This document shows positions 27,442 to 35,835 of a stretch of DNA of 64,000 bases, in pieces. The position numbers and the translations under genes are program-made. The stretch is from Micromonospora lutea. GTDB taxonomy: Bacteria; Actinomycetota; Actinomycetes; Mycobacteriales; Micromonosporaceae. Position 1 is the stretch's first letter, and each line of letters opens with the position of its first letter. The stretch is from the NCBI RefSeq assembly GCF_016863535.1, contig NZ_BOPB01000016.1, forward strand, positions 62,001 through 126,000, written 5' to 3'. The notes below the pieces were generated by a model, which worked only from the letters and a program-made list of their open reading frames with translations, was not told where the DNA came from and did not search any database.

Positions 27442-28710
27442 ATGGATGTCGCTGAGGCGTTTGCGTCGCTGATGTCACCCGACGGGCGCGTGGACCCCTA
27501 TCCGGCGTACGAGCGGCTGCGTGCCCACGGGCCGATCGTGCAGACCGGTCCGGGGGTGTACGCGGTGACCGGCCACGCCGAGGCCGACGAACTGCTCCGG
27601 GACGCCCGGGTCCGGGTGCTCGACGAGCATCTGCGCGACGGCGTCCTGCCCAACTGGCGGGAGAGTCCGGCGGTGTCGTCGATCGCCCGGTCCATGTTGC
27701 GGACCAATCCGCCCGACCACAGCCGGTTGCGGCGGCTCGCCGCCGGCGCCTTCACCCCACGCCGGATCAACGCCATGCGCGAGGTGATCGAGGCGCAGAC
27801 GGACGAGCTGATCGACGCGATGACCACGGCCGGCCGGGGCGGGGCTCCGGTGGACTTCATGGCCGAGTTCGCCTACCCGCTACCGGTCGGGGTGATCTGC
27901 GAACTGCTCGGCGTGCCGGCCGACGACCGTACGCTGTTCCGGCGGTGGACCGCTGACCTGACCGGGATCCTGGAACCCGAGATCACCGCGGCGGAGCTGG
28001 CCGTGGCCGACGCCGGCGCCGCCGAGCTGCGTGCCTACTTCACCGAACTGGTGGCCACCCGTCGCCGTCGGCCGACCGACGACCTGACCACCGCCCTGGT
28101 GCAGGCACACGAGGCCGGTGACCGGCTCTCCGGCGACGAGCTGCTGGCGAACCTGGTGATCCTGCTCGTCGCGGGCTTCGAGACCACCACCAACCTGCTC
28201 GGCAACGGGCTGGCGGTGCTGCTGGCCCATCCCCGGGCCGCCGACGTGCTGCGTCAACACCCGCAGCACGCCCCGGCGTACGTGGACGAACTGCTCCGGT
28301 TCGACTCACCGGTGCAGCTGACCACCCGGCTCAACGCCGAGAGCGTACGCCTCGGCGGGGTCGAGGTGCCCGCCGGCAGCTGGATCCTGCTGCTGCTCGG
28401 CGCGGCCAACCGCGACCCCCGGCGGTACCCGCGACCGGAGCAGTTCGATCCGTGGCGGGCGCAACTGAACCCGCTCTCCTTCGGCGCCGGGCCGCACTAC
28501 TGCCTGGGCGCGGCACTGGCCCGGCTGGAGGCGCAGGTCGCCTTCCCGGCTCTGCTGCGCCGGCTGCCCGCGCTGGCGCTGGGCGGGCAGCTCCGGCGGC
28601 GGATCCGGTTGACCCTGCGCGGGTACGACCACCTGCCGGTCACCGTGGGTGAGCCGCTGCCGGCCGAGCAGGACGGTACGCCGGCCGGCGCGGCAACCGG
28701 CAGTCCGTAG
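27442..28710 (+). CDS. cytochrome P450
   Basis: A soluble bacterial class I P450 of 422 residues that needs external ferredoxin and reductase, neither of which is nearby. It has the I-helix oxygen-activating motif AGFETT (about 244-249), the K-helix E-x-x-R in DELLRF, the PERF-like region PEQFDPWR, and the heme loop FGAGPHYCLGAALARLE with ligand Cys354. ATG 27442 has GAGGAGG upstream. It sits alone between the kinase/ParB-like gene and def, with no biosynthetic cluster, so its substrate cannot be guessed. The C-terminal 15 residues are low complexity. Confidence 0.93.
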   Translation: MDVAEAFASLMSPDGRVDPYPAYERLRAHGPIVQTGPGVYAVTGHAEADELLRDARVRVLDEHLRDGVLPNWRESPAVSSIARSMLRTNPPDHSRLRRLAAGAFTPRRINAMREVIEAQTDELIDAMTTAGRGGAPVDFMAEFAYPLPVGVICELLGVPADDRTLFRRWTADLTGILEPEITAAELAVADAGAAELRAYFTELVATRRRRPTDDLTTALVQAHEAGDRLSGDELLANLVILLVAGFETTTNLLGNGLAVLLAHPRAADVLRQHPQHAPAYVDELLRFDSPVQLTTRLNAESVRLGGVEVPAGSWILLLLGAANRDPRRYPRPEQFDPWRAQLNPLSFGAGPHYCLGAALARLEAQVAFPALLRRLPALALGGQLRRRIRLTLRGYDHLPVTVGEPLPAEQDGTPAGAATGSP

Positions 28711-28752
28711 ACTGGTACGCATTGCCGTCCCGCCGTGAAGGAGCCAATCCGC

Positions 28753-29313
28753 GTGACCGTCCAGCCCATCCGTTTGTTCGGGGATCCGGTGCTGCGCACG
28801 CCGGCCGATCCGGTGGTCGACTTCGACGTCGAGCTGCGAAAGCTCATCGAGGATCTGACCGACACCATGCGTGAGCAGAGCGGTGCCGGTCTCGCCGCGC
28901 CGCAGCTGGGCGTCGGCCTGCGGGTGTTCACCTTCGACGTCGACGACGTGCTCGGCCACCTGGTGAACCCGGTGCTGGAGTTCCCCGACGAGGAGGAGCA
29001 GGACGGCCCGGAGGGGTGCCTGTCCATCCCCGGGCTCTACTTCGACACCAAGCGCCGGCAGAACGTCATCGCCAAGGGCTTCAACGGCTACGGTGACCCG
29101 ATGCAGATCGTCGGCACCGGGTTGATGGCACGCTGCGTGCAGCACGAGACCGACCACCTCGACGGGGTGCTCTTCGTCGACCGGCTGGATTCGGCCGGCC
29201 GCAAGGAGGCGATGAAGGCGATCCGCCAGGCCGAATGGTACGACCCCGCCGCCCCACCGACGGTCAAACTGAGCCCGCACCCCGCCGGCAACCCCTTCGG
29301 TCTGGGGCGGTGA
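28753..29313 (+). CDS. def: peptide deformylase
   Basis: Removes the formyl group from the N-terminal methionine of new proteins. The 186-residue metalloenzyme shows all three motifs: GAGLAAPQLG (about 45-54), EGCLSIP with the metal-binding Cys, and QHETDHLDG with the HExxH zinc/iron site. GTG 28753 is preceded by GAAGGAG at nine bases; an earlier in-frame GTG (28735) overlaps that site. It is followed four bases later by fmt, the enzyme that adds the formyl group to initiator tRNA. Confidence 0.96.
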   Translation: MTVQPIRLFGDPVLRTPADPVVDFDVELRKLIEDLTDTMREQSGAGLAAPQLGVGLRVFTFDVDDVLGHLVNPVLEFPDEEEQDGPEGCLSIPGLYFDTKRRQNVIAKGFNGYGDPMQIVGTGLMARCVQHETDHLDGVLFVDRLDSAGRKEAMKAIRQAEWYDPAAPPTVKLSPHPAGNPFGLGR

Positions 29314-29317
29314 CCCG

Positions 29318-30244
29318 ATGCGTGTGATCTTCGCCGGCACCCCGGCCGTCGCTGTTCCGGCGCTGGCTGCGGTGGCCGCCTCCCGGCACGACCTGGTCGC
29401 CGTGGTCACCCGCCCGGACGCGCCCGCCGGGCGTGGTCGGGGCCTGGTCCGTTCCCCGGTCGGCGCCTGGGCCGACGAGCGGGGCATCGAGGTGCTGACA
29501 CCGGCACGTCCGCGTGAGCCGGAGTTCCTGGACCGGCTGCGCGAGCTGGCCCCGGACTGCGCGCCGGTGGTCGCCTACGGCGCGCTGGTGCCGCCGGTCG
29601 CGCTGGAGATTCCCCGGCACGGCTGGGTGAACCTGCACTTCTCGCTGCTGCCGGCGTGGCGTGGCGCCGCGCCCGTGCAGCACGCCGTGCTGCACGGCGA
29701 CGAGCTGACCGGCGCCAGCGTCTTCCAACTGGAGGAGGGGCTGGACACCGGCCCGGTCTACGGCACGCTCACCGACGAGATCCGGCCCGCGGACACCTCC
29801 GGTGACCTGTTGGAGCGGTTGGCGCACAGCGGTGCCGGGCTGCTGGTGGCGGTGCTCGACGCGCTGGAGGACGGCACCGCGAGGGCCGAGCCGCAGCCCG
29901 CCGACGGCGTCTCGCTGGCCCCGAAGTTGACCGTCGAGGACGCCCGGGTGCGCTGGGGCGACCCCGCCTTCGCGGTGGACCGGCGGATCCGGGCCTGCAC
30001 CCCGGCCCCCGGGCCGTGGACGACCTTCCGGGGCGATCGGGTGAAGCTCGGCCCGGTCACCCCGGCACCGGACGCGCCCGACCTCAAGCCCGGTGAGCTG
30101 CTCGTGGAAAAGGCGCGGGTACTGGCCGGCACGGCCACCGTCCCGGTCCGGCTCGGCGAGGTGCGCGCGGCCGGCAAGCGGGCCATGCCGGCGACCGACT
30201 GGGCGCGCGGTGTCCGGGTCGGCGCCGGCGAGGAGTTCGCGTGA
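29318..30244 (+). CDS. fmt: methionyl-tRNA formyltransferase
   Basis: Formylates Met-tRNAfMet with 10-formyl-THF. The 308-residue product starts MRVIFAGTPAVAVPALAAVA, carries the catalytic HFSLLPAWRGAAPVQ segment (Asn/His/Asp motif: WVNLHFSLLPAWRG), and TGASVFQLEEGLDTGPVY. The C-terminal OB-like domain begins near RRIRACTPAPGPWTTF. The stop overlaps rsmB (GTGA), giving a def-fmt-rsmB unit as in mycobacteria. Confidence 0.96.
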   Translation: MRVIFAGTPAVAVPALAAVAASRHDLVAVVTRPDAPAGRGRGLVRSPVGAWADERGIEVLTPARPREPEFLDRLRELAPDCAPVVAYGALVPPVALEIPRHGWVNLHFSLLPAWRGAAPVQHAVLHGDELTGASVFQLEEGLDTGPVYGTLTDEIRPADTSGDLLERLAHSGAGLLVAVLDALEDGTARAEPQPADGVSLAPKLTVEDARVRWGDPAFAVDRRIRACTPAPGPWTTFRGDRVKLGPVTPAPDAPDLKPGELLVEKARVLAGTATVPVRLGEVRAAGKRAMPATDWARGVRVGAGEEFA

Positions 30245-31656
30245 GGGACACCGCCGCCCGTGGCGGTGCGGAGCGTCGCGGATCCCGTCCCAGCCGGCCG
30301 GTCGTCGACCGGGCCCGTTACGCGGCGTACGAGGCGGTCGCGGCGGTGCACCGCGACGACGCGTACGCCAACCTGGTGTTGCCGGCGATCCTCACCGACG
30401 CGGGACTGTTCGGCCGGGACGCCGCCTTCGCCACCGAACTGACCTACGGCACCCTGCGCCATCTGGGCACCCTCGACGCGATCCTCACCGCCGCGGCCGG
30501 TCGGGACGTGCAGCGGATCGACCCGCCGGTCCGCGACGCGCTGCGCATCGGCGCGTACCAACTGCTGCACACCCGGGTGCCGGCGCACGCGGCGGTCTCC
30601 TCCACCGTCGACCTGGTGCGGGCGGTGGGCCAGGGGGCCACCGGATTCGCCAACGCGGTGCTGCGCGAGGTCGCCACCCACGATGTCGACGGGTGGGTGT
30701 CCCGGCTGGCGCCGCCGATGGGGGAGGACCCGATCGGTCACCTCTCGCTGGCCTACAGCCATCCACAGTGGATTGTTCGGGCGTTCAACGAGGCGCTCGA
30801 CGGTGACCTCAGCGAGACCACCCGCCTGCTGATCGAGGACAATGAGCGCCCTCCGGTGCACCTGGTCGCCCGGCCCGGCCTGGTCGACCCGGTCGACCTC
30901 GCCGACGAGGTCGGCGGGGTGCCCGGCGCCTTCTCGCCGTACGCGGTCTACCTGGCCGGTGGCGCACCGGGCGACCTGGCGGCGGTGGCGGACGGCCGGG
31001 CTCACGTCCAGGACGAGGGTTCCCAACTGGTGGCGGACGCGCTCGCGCAGGCACCGGTGGACGGTCCGGACGGCCGGTGGCTCGACCTGTGCGCCGGGCC
31101 GGGCGGCAAGTCGGGACTGCTCGGGGCCCTCGCCGCGCAGCGGGACGCGCGGGTGACCGCAGTGGAGGTGGCCGAACACCGGGCCCGGCTGGTCGCGAAC
31201 GCCACCCGAGGGCTGCCGGTGACCGTGCTGAACACCGACGGTCGGCTGGTGGGCACCGAGACGAAGCTGCCGGCGGAACACTTCGACCGGGTGCTGGTCG
31301 ACGCGCCGTGTACCGGACTCGGTTCGCTGCGCCGTCGGCCGGAGTCGCGCTGGCGACGCCAGCCGTCCGACCTGTCGGCCCTGACCCGGTTGCAGCGCGA
31401 ACTGCTCGCCGCCGGGCTGCGGGCGGCCCGCCCGGGTGGGTTGGTGGCCTACGTGACCTGCTCACCGCACACGGTGGAGACCCATGTGACGGTGACCGAG
31501 GCGGCTCGCCGCAGCGGCGTGCCTGTCGACTTCGTCGACGCGCGTACGGTGCTGCCGGCCGGGATGCCGGGCCTGGGGGAGGGGCCGACAGTGCAGCTCT
31601 GGCCGCACCGGCACGGCACCGACGCCATGTTCCTCGCGCTGCTGCGCCGCACCTGA
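30241..31656 (+). CDS. rsmB: 16S rRNA (cytosine-5)-methyltransferase RsmB (Fmu/Sun)
   Basis: Methylates 16S rRNA at a C5 position equivalent to E. coli C967. The 471-residue product has an N-terminal NusB-like RNA-binding domain (RARYAAYEAVAAVHRDDAYA ... FATELTYGTLRHLGTLD) and a C-terminal Rossmann methyltransferase: SAM loop LDLCAGPGGKSGLLGALA (about 280), motif IV DAPCTGLGSLRRRPE, and motif VI YVTCSPHTVETH with the two cysteines. The first 25 residues are Arg-rich. The GTG start overlaps fmt. It converges on the lipoprotein gene downstream with only 29 bases between. Confidence 0.94.
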   Translation: MRDTAARGGAERRGSRPSRPVVDRARYAAYEAVAAVHRDDAYANLVLPAILTDAGLFGRDAAFATELTYGTLRHLGTLDAILTAAAGRDVQRIDPPVRDALRIGAYQLLHTRVPAHAAVSSTVDLVRAVGQGATGFANAVLREVATHDVDGWVSRLAPPMGEDPIGHLSLAYSHPQWIVRAFNEALDGDLSETTRLLIEDNERPPVHLVARPGLVDPVDLADEVGGVPGAFSPYAVYLAGGAPGDLAAVADGRAHVQDEGSQLVADALAQAPVDGPDGRWLDLCAGPGGKSGLLGALAAQRDARVTAVEVAEHRARLVANATRGLPVTVLNTDGRLVGTETKLPAEHFDRVLVDAPCTGLGSLRRRPESRWRRQPSDLSALTRLQRELLAAGLRAARPGGLVAYVTCSPHTVETHVTVTEAARRSGVPVDFVDARTVLPAGMPGLGEGPTVQLWPHRHGTDAMFLALLRRT

Positions 31657-31685
31657 CCACCTCTCGGCTGGCCGGCGCGGGATGG

Positions 31686-32573
31686 TCAGCCGATCGGCAG
31701 GGCCCGGGTGCCGGCGCCCTTCACCGACCGGGTGAGGGTGCGGTCGCTGATCCAGAGAAAGCACTGGACCGACCGGTTGCCACTGCGCCACTCGCCTTCC
31801 GAAGGGTGGTAGAAGATGGTGCCGACCCGGTACTGCAGGTTGCCGTCGTCGGGCACCTTGGCGTAACGGGCGACGGCGCTGCGGCAACCGCTGTGGGCCC
31901 GTGCCGGCTTGGCCAGGAACTCCGACCAACTGCTCTTCGGCGCTCGCCACAGACCCACGAACTCGGCGCGGTGCCGCGCGGTGCATCGGACGGCGATCAT
32001 CTCGATCACCTCGTCGCCCTCGGTGCGGGCGTTGAAGCAGCCGTGCCGCAGCGGTGACGAGCCGTCGAGTTCACCGGCCAGGCTGGCGGTGCGCCGTACC
32101 GGTACCGGGGTGTCGAGTGTGCGCAGCTCGTGGACATCACACCGGAACCAGCGGGCACCGCCGGTCCACGCCTGCGGCGAGGGCAGCACGACGGTCAACC
32201 CGATCCGCGCACCGCGCCAGTCGCCGCCCAACGTCGTCCGGGCCTGGCGGTCACACTCGCCGAACGCGGTGCGCATCGCCTTGCTGCCGACCGCCGGAGG
32301 TCGGGCCCCGGTCGCGTCGGTGAGGGCACCGACGTGCAGGGTTTCCGCCCGGTGCGGCTGGGCACAGTCCACCGGGGCGTACGCGCTGAGGTAGCCGACC
32401 TCCTGCGGCTGCCCGTGGCAGACGCCGGAGTCGGGGGTGAAGACCGCCGGGGCCGCCATCGACGCCCAGTCGTCGACCAGATCGCCGTCGGTGCCGGCCG
32501 GCCTGGTGCAGCCGGTCGCCGCCAGCGCCACCACGACGCCCAGTGCGACCCCGGTCAGCCATCGCCGTCTCAC
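31686..32573 (-). CDS. secreted lipoprotein, septum-formation (Septum_form)-like family, paralogue 1
   Basis: A 295-residue protein starting MRRRWLTGVALGVVVALAATGC, a lipoprotein signal with lipobox-like ATGC, so it is predicted to be anchored outside the membrane. The body has conserved cysteines (VCHGQPQEVGY, VDCAQPHRAET, GECDRQARTTLGGDW, RWFRCDVHE, CFNART, VRCTARHRAEFVGL, SGCRSAV, VQCFLW), a pattern of the actinobacterial Septum_form family. Its neighbour is a paralogue of exactly the same length. The family role is not settled. GTG start; it converges on rsmB. Confidence 0.7.
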   Translation of the reverse strand: MRRRWLTGVALGVVVALAATGCTRPAGTDGDLVDDWASMAAPAVFTPDSGVCHGQPQEVGYLSAYAPVDCAQPHRAETLHVGALTDATGARPPAVGSKAMRTAFGECDRQARTTLGGDWRGARIGLTVVLPSPQAWTGGARWFRCDVHELRTLDTPVPVRRTASLAGELDGSSPLRHGCFNARTEGDEVIEMIAVRCTARHRAEFVGLWRAPKSSWSEFLAKPARAHSGCRSAVARYAKVPDDGNLQYRVGTIFYHPSEGEWRSGNRSVQCFLWISDRTLTRSVKGAGTRALPIG

Positions 32574-32657
32574 CGTCGACCTCCCGCTCGCGCCGTCGAA
32601 GCGGCAGCATACGACACCGCGCGCGGCAATCTGTCCGGGACGGTTGTCGTACCGCGC

Positions 32658-33545
32658 TCAGGTGACGGGCAGTCCCTGCGGGCCCACGCCCCGCATCGAC
32701 CCGGTCAGCTTGCGGTCGTCACTCCACAGGATGCACCGCACGCCCCGGTCACCTTCCTCCCACTCCCGCTGCGACGGCGGGTAGAAGATGGAACCGGCGC
32801 GGTAGGGCAGTTCGGCGTTGTTCGGCACGTCGGCGAAGGCGGCGATCAGCTCCATGCAGCGCTTGTGTGCCTGCCCGGCGGAAGCGACGAACTTCTCCCA
32901 GCTCATGTTCCGCTCGATGTAGACCCCGACGAACTCGGCGCCGTGCGGCTCGCTGCAGAGCACCGGAGCCATGTAGTTCAGGCTGTCGCCGATGAGCTTC
33001 GGGTCGAAGCAGCGGTGCACCAGCGGTGAGTCGCCGATCAGGGCGCCCCGCAGGCTCCCGGTGCGGTTGACCGGCCGGGTGTTGTCGATGCTGTCGGTCT
33101 CGCTGAGGTCGCAGCGGAACCAGCGGGCACCGCTGTTCCACGCCGGCACCGATGGCAGGGAGATGTTGAGTGTCAACCGGGCGGTGTGCCAGTCGCCGCC
33201 GAGCACCAGCCGGGCCCGCTGGTCGCACTCGGCGCGGGCGGTGCGCAGTGCCGCCGACCCTGGTTCCGGGCGTTCACCCTTGGCGGCGGTGTCGGTGAAC
33301 GTGCCGACGTGGACCGTCTCGGCGAGGTGGTTGCGGGCGCAGTCCACGGTCTCGTAGGTGCTCGCCAGCACCACCGACGTGATCCGGGGCAGGCAGGCAT
33401 CGGTGGCCGGCACGAACATGGTCGGCGCCCGCAGTTCCTGCCAGTCGTTGGTGAGGTCGCCGTCGGTTCCGCCCGGCCGCACGCAGCCGCTGAGCATCAG
33501 CGCAGCCGTACTGGCCAGCGCCAGTGCCGCGAGCCACCGTCGCAT
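32658..33545 (-). CDS. secreted lipoprotein, septum-formation-like family, paralogue 2
   Basis: A 295-residue protein starting MRRWLAALALASTAALMLSGC (lipobox LSGC). Its cysteine pattern and motifs run parallel to the downstream paralogue: DLTNDWQELRAPTMFVP, VDCARNHLAETVHVG, AECDQRARLVLGGDWH, ARWFRCDLSE, CSEPHGAEFVG, RCILWSDDRKLTGS. I start at ATG 33545 because the signal peptide begins there and GAAAGGG lies upstream. 84 bases separate the two genes, which are probably co-transcribed. Equal length and shared motifs indicate a tandem duplication, old enough that identity is now moderate. Confidence 0.72.
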   Translation of the reverse strand: MRRWLAALALASTAALMLSGCVRPGGTDGDLTNDWQELRAPTMFVPATDACLPRITSVVLASTYETVDCARNHLAETVHVGTFTDTAAKGERPEPGSAALRTARAECDQRARLVLGGDWHTARLTLNISLPSVPAWNSGARWFRCDLSETDSIDNTRPVNRTGSLRGALIGDSPLVHRCFDPKLIGDSLNYMAPVLCSEPHGAEFVGVYIERNMSWEKFVASAGQAHKRCMELIAAFADVPNNAELPYRAGSIFYPPSQREWEEGDRGVRCILWSDDRKLTGSMRGVGPQGLPVT

Positions 33546-33778
33546 CGTCCGCCCTTTCCGGGAGCTGCCGCCCGGCTGCCGACCCCCGCGCCCACCGGCC
33601 TGCACGATACCGTCACCGTCCCCGATGGAGTGTTGCCGCGAATCGGTCGTCTGGCCAGCCGAAGCCGAGCTTCGTTCCGTATCACCGGTCCGAAGGGGGT
33701 CATTCTGCACCATTGGTCACCTCTGGGTCACGGGGTGTCCGGTTGCTGGCGTGACGCCATGGCTGCTGGCCGCGTTCG

Positions 33779-33784
33779 TACACT
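33779..33784 (+). promoter_or_regulatory. -10 box of a probable leaderless rpe promoter
   Basis: TACACT six bases before the rpe GTG. At this spacing the mRNA would begin at or very near the start codon, and no ribosome-binding site is visible. Confidence 0.45.
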
Positions 33785-33790
33785 GGCCCT

Positions 33791-34471
33791 GTGACCGTAC
33801 CGCCGCCCATCATCGCGCCCAGCATCCTCGCCGCCGATTTTTCCCGTCTCGCCGAGGAGGTCCGCGCCGTCGAGGACGCTGCGGACTGGCTGCACGTCGA
33901 CGTCATGGACAACCACTTCGTGCCGAACCTGACCATCGGGCTGCCCGTGGTGCAGAGTTTGCGGGCCGCCACCAAGCTGCCCTTCGACGTACACCTGATG
34001 ATCACCGACCCGCATCGTTGGGCGCCCGGCTACGCCGACGCGGGAGCGTACAACGTCACCTTCCACGCCGAGGCCTGCGACGACCCGGTGGCGTTGGCCC
34101 GGGACCTGCGGGCGGCCGGCGCCCGGGCGGGACTGGCGATCGACCGGGACACCCCGATCGAGCCGTACCTTGACCTGCTGCCGAGCTTCGACACCTTGCT
34201 GGTCATGACCATCAAGGCCGGGTTCGGCGGGCAGCGGTTCCTGCCGCAGCTGCTGGACAAGGTCCGCGCCGCGCGTCGCCACGTCAACGCCGGCCACCTG
34301 GAACTCCGCATCGAGGTCGACGGTGGGATCGCCGCCGACACCATCGAGCAGGCGGCCGCGGCGGGCGCCGACGCCTTCGTGGCCGGCACCGCCGTCTACG
34401 GCGCCGACGACCCGGCCGAGGCGGTACGCCGGCTGCGAGGGCTGGCCGAACGCGCGGCTGCCGGGGCCTGA
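33791..34471 (+). CDS. rpe: ribulose-phosphate 3-epimerase
   Basis: Interconverts ribulose-5-phosphate and xylulose-5-phosphate in the pentose phosphate pathway; ribulose-5-phosphate is also the substrate of RibBA encoded downstream. The 226-residue TIM barrel has IAPSILAADFSRL, the metal/catalytic HVDVMDNHFVPNLTIG, FDVHLMI, MTIKAGFGGQRF and IEVDGGI with the second catalytic Asp. The GTG start has a TACACT box just upstream. The GGDEF gene starts two bases after the rpe stop. Confidence 0.96.
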   Translation: MTVPPPIIAPSILAADFSRLAEEVRAVEDAADWLHVDVMDNHFVPNLTIGLPVVQSLRAATKLPFDVHLMITDPHRWAPGYADAGAYNVTFHAEACDDPVALARDLRAAGARAGLAIDRDTPIEPYLDLLPSFDTLLVMTIKAGFGGQRFLPQLLDKVRAARRHVNAGHLELRIEVDGGIAADTIEQAAAAGADAFVAGTAVYGADDPAEAVRRLRGLAERAAAGA

Positions 34472-34472
34472 G

Positions 34473-35453
34473 GTGGAAGCCTCCGACGATCGTAAGGACG
34501 TGATCCTCGTCGTCGACGACGACGAGGACATCGCCCGCTTCGTCGAGTTCAACCTGCGGCTACAGGGCTTCGACGTGATCCTCGCCGCGGACGGCCAGGA
34601 AGCGCTGGAGCTGATCGAGCGGGAGCGGCCCGACCTGGCCGTGGTCGACCTGATGATGCCGCGGGTGGACGGGCTGGAACTGACCCGTCGGCTACGTGCC
34701 GACCCGATGACCGCAGCGCTGCCGGTGATCATGCTGACGGCCAAGGGGATGACCCAGGACAAGGTTCACGGGCTCAACGCCGGTGCCGACGACTACCTGG
34801 TCAAGCCCTTCGACAACGCCGAGTTGGTCGCCCGGGTCAGCTCCACCCTGCGGCGCAACAAGGAGTTCCGGGAGGTCTCCCCGCTGACCGGGCTGCCCGG
34901 CAACAGCCGAATCCGCCGGGAGATCGCCGAGCGGGTCCGCAACGGCGCGGACTACGCCGTCGGCTACATCGACATCGACCGGTTCAAGAGCGTCAACGAC
35001 CGGTACGGGTTCGTCCGGGGCGACGGCTTCATCTCCGCGCTGGCCCGCAGCCTGCACCGGGCGGTGGTCGCGGTCGCCCTGCCGCCGGCCTTCCTCGGTC
35101 ACGTCGGCGGTGACGACTTCGTCTTCGTGTGCGCGCCCGAGCAGGTGCGGCCGCTCACGTTGCGGGTTTCGGTGGACTTCGAGAAGGCCGCGGACGCCCT
35201 CTACGACGCCACTGACCGGGAACGCGGATACGTCGAGTTGAAGGACCGGCGGGGCAACATTCGCCGGGCCGCGCTGGTCACCCTCTCCATCGGTGTCGCG
35301 ATCTCCGACGCGGAGAAGCGCATCACGAATCCGTTGGAGGCGATGACCATCGCCTCCGAGATGAAGACCGTGGCGAAGAGCCAACCCGGCTCGTACGTGG
35401 CGGTGGATCGTCGGCGCGGCGTCGCCGACTCCGGTCACCGTCATGTGAAGTAG
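34473..35453 (+). CDS. response regulator with receiver and GGDEF domains (putative diguanylate cyclase)
   Basis: A 326-residue PleD-like protein. The receiver domain has the acidic pair D15-D17, phosphoacceptor D59 (AVVDLMMPRVDG), T89 and K111 (LVKPF). The GGDEF domain begins near SPLTGLPGN, has the GYIDIDRFKSVNDRYGF metal/substrate segment, and the signature reads GGDDF (212-216) rather than GGDEF. No RxxD product-inhibition site precedes it. Asp in place of Glu may lower or change activity, so cyclase function is inferred. GTG 34473 sits directly after rpe, so the two are coupled. No histidine kinase is adjacent. BldD, a c-di-GMP effector, is in the same window. Confidence 0.85.
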   Translation: MEASDDRKDVILVVDDDEDIARFVEFNLRLQGFDVILAADGQEALELIERERPDLAVVDLMMPRVDGLELTRRLRADPMTAALPVIMLTAKGMTQDKVHGLNAGADDYLVKPFDNAELVARVSSTLRRNKEFREVSPLTGLPGNSRIRREIAERVRNGADYAVGYIDIDRFKSVNDRYGFVRGDGFISALARSLHRAVVAVALPPAFLGHVGGDDFVFVCAPEQVRPLTLRVSVDFEKAADALYDATDRERGYVELKDRRGNIRRAALVTLSIGVAISDAEKRITNPLEAMTIASEMKTVAKSQPGSYVAVDRRRGVADSGHRHVK

Positions 35454-35465
35454 CTCGCCCGGGTG

Positions 35466-35484
35466 GCCCGGCGCCTCGCCGGGC
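35466..35484 (+). terminator. hairpin after the GGDEF gene
   Basis: GCCCGGCG-CCT-CGCCGGGC, 8-bp stem with a three-base loop, 12 bases after the stop and before the rib operon leader. Confidence 0.6.
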
Positions 35485-35514
35485 GTGTAAGACTTTGCTC
35501 AGTACCCACCACGC

Positions 35515-35680
35515 GCTGGCGGGACTCGGTGTAATTCCGAACCGGCGGTGATCCACGGTCCGACCGTGGTAAGCCCGCGACCCGGGAGCGGTTCGTCCGC
35601 CCGGTGGACCTGGTGAGAATCCGGGGCCGACGGTTGGGGGCGGCTCGTCCGCGCCCAGACAGTCCGGATGGGAGACAGCG
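35515..35680 (+). ncRNA. FMN riboswitch (RFN element)
   Basis: The conserved RFN blocks are present in order: GACTCGGTGTAATTCCGAAC-CGGCGGT (35523-35549), AAGCCCGCGACC (35571-35582), GGTGGACCTGGTGAGAATCC-GGGGCCGACGGT (35603-35634) and CAGTCCGGATGGGAGA (35660-35675). It binds FMN and lowers expression of riboflavin genes when FMN is plentiful. It lies about 155 bases before ribD. The junction with ribD could hide a terminator or a sequestered ribosome-binding site; I cannot tell which. A TAAGAC -10-like box at 35488-35493 may be the promoter. Confidence 0.95.
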
Positions 35681-35835
35681 CGCGGGACGGAAGGGGGCCG
35701 TGTGGCTCGCCGGGCTCCGGCGTGCGCACGTCCCGGCCGGGGCGGCTGTGCCGTACCCGGATTCCGATGCCTGCCCGTGGCCGCCCGGCCCAGCTCCCTG
35801 CCTGCGCGTACGAGCGAGAGGGGCAACGGCAGGCG

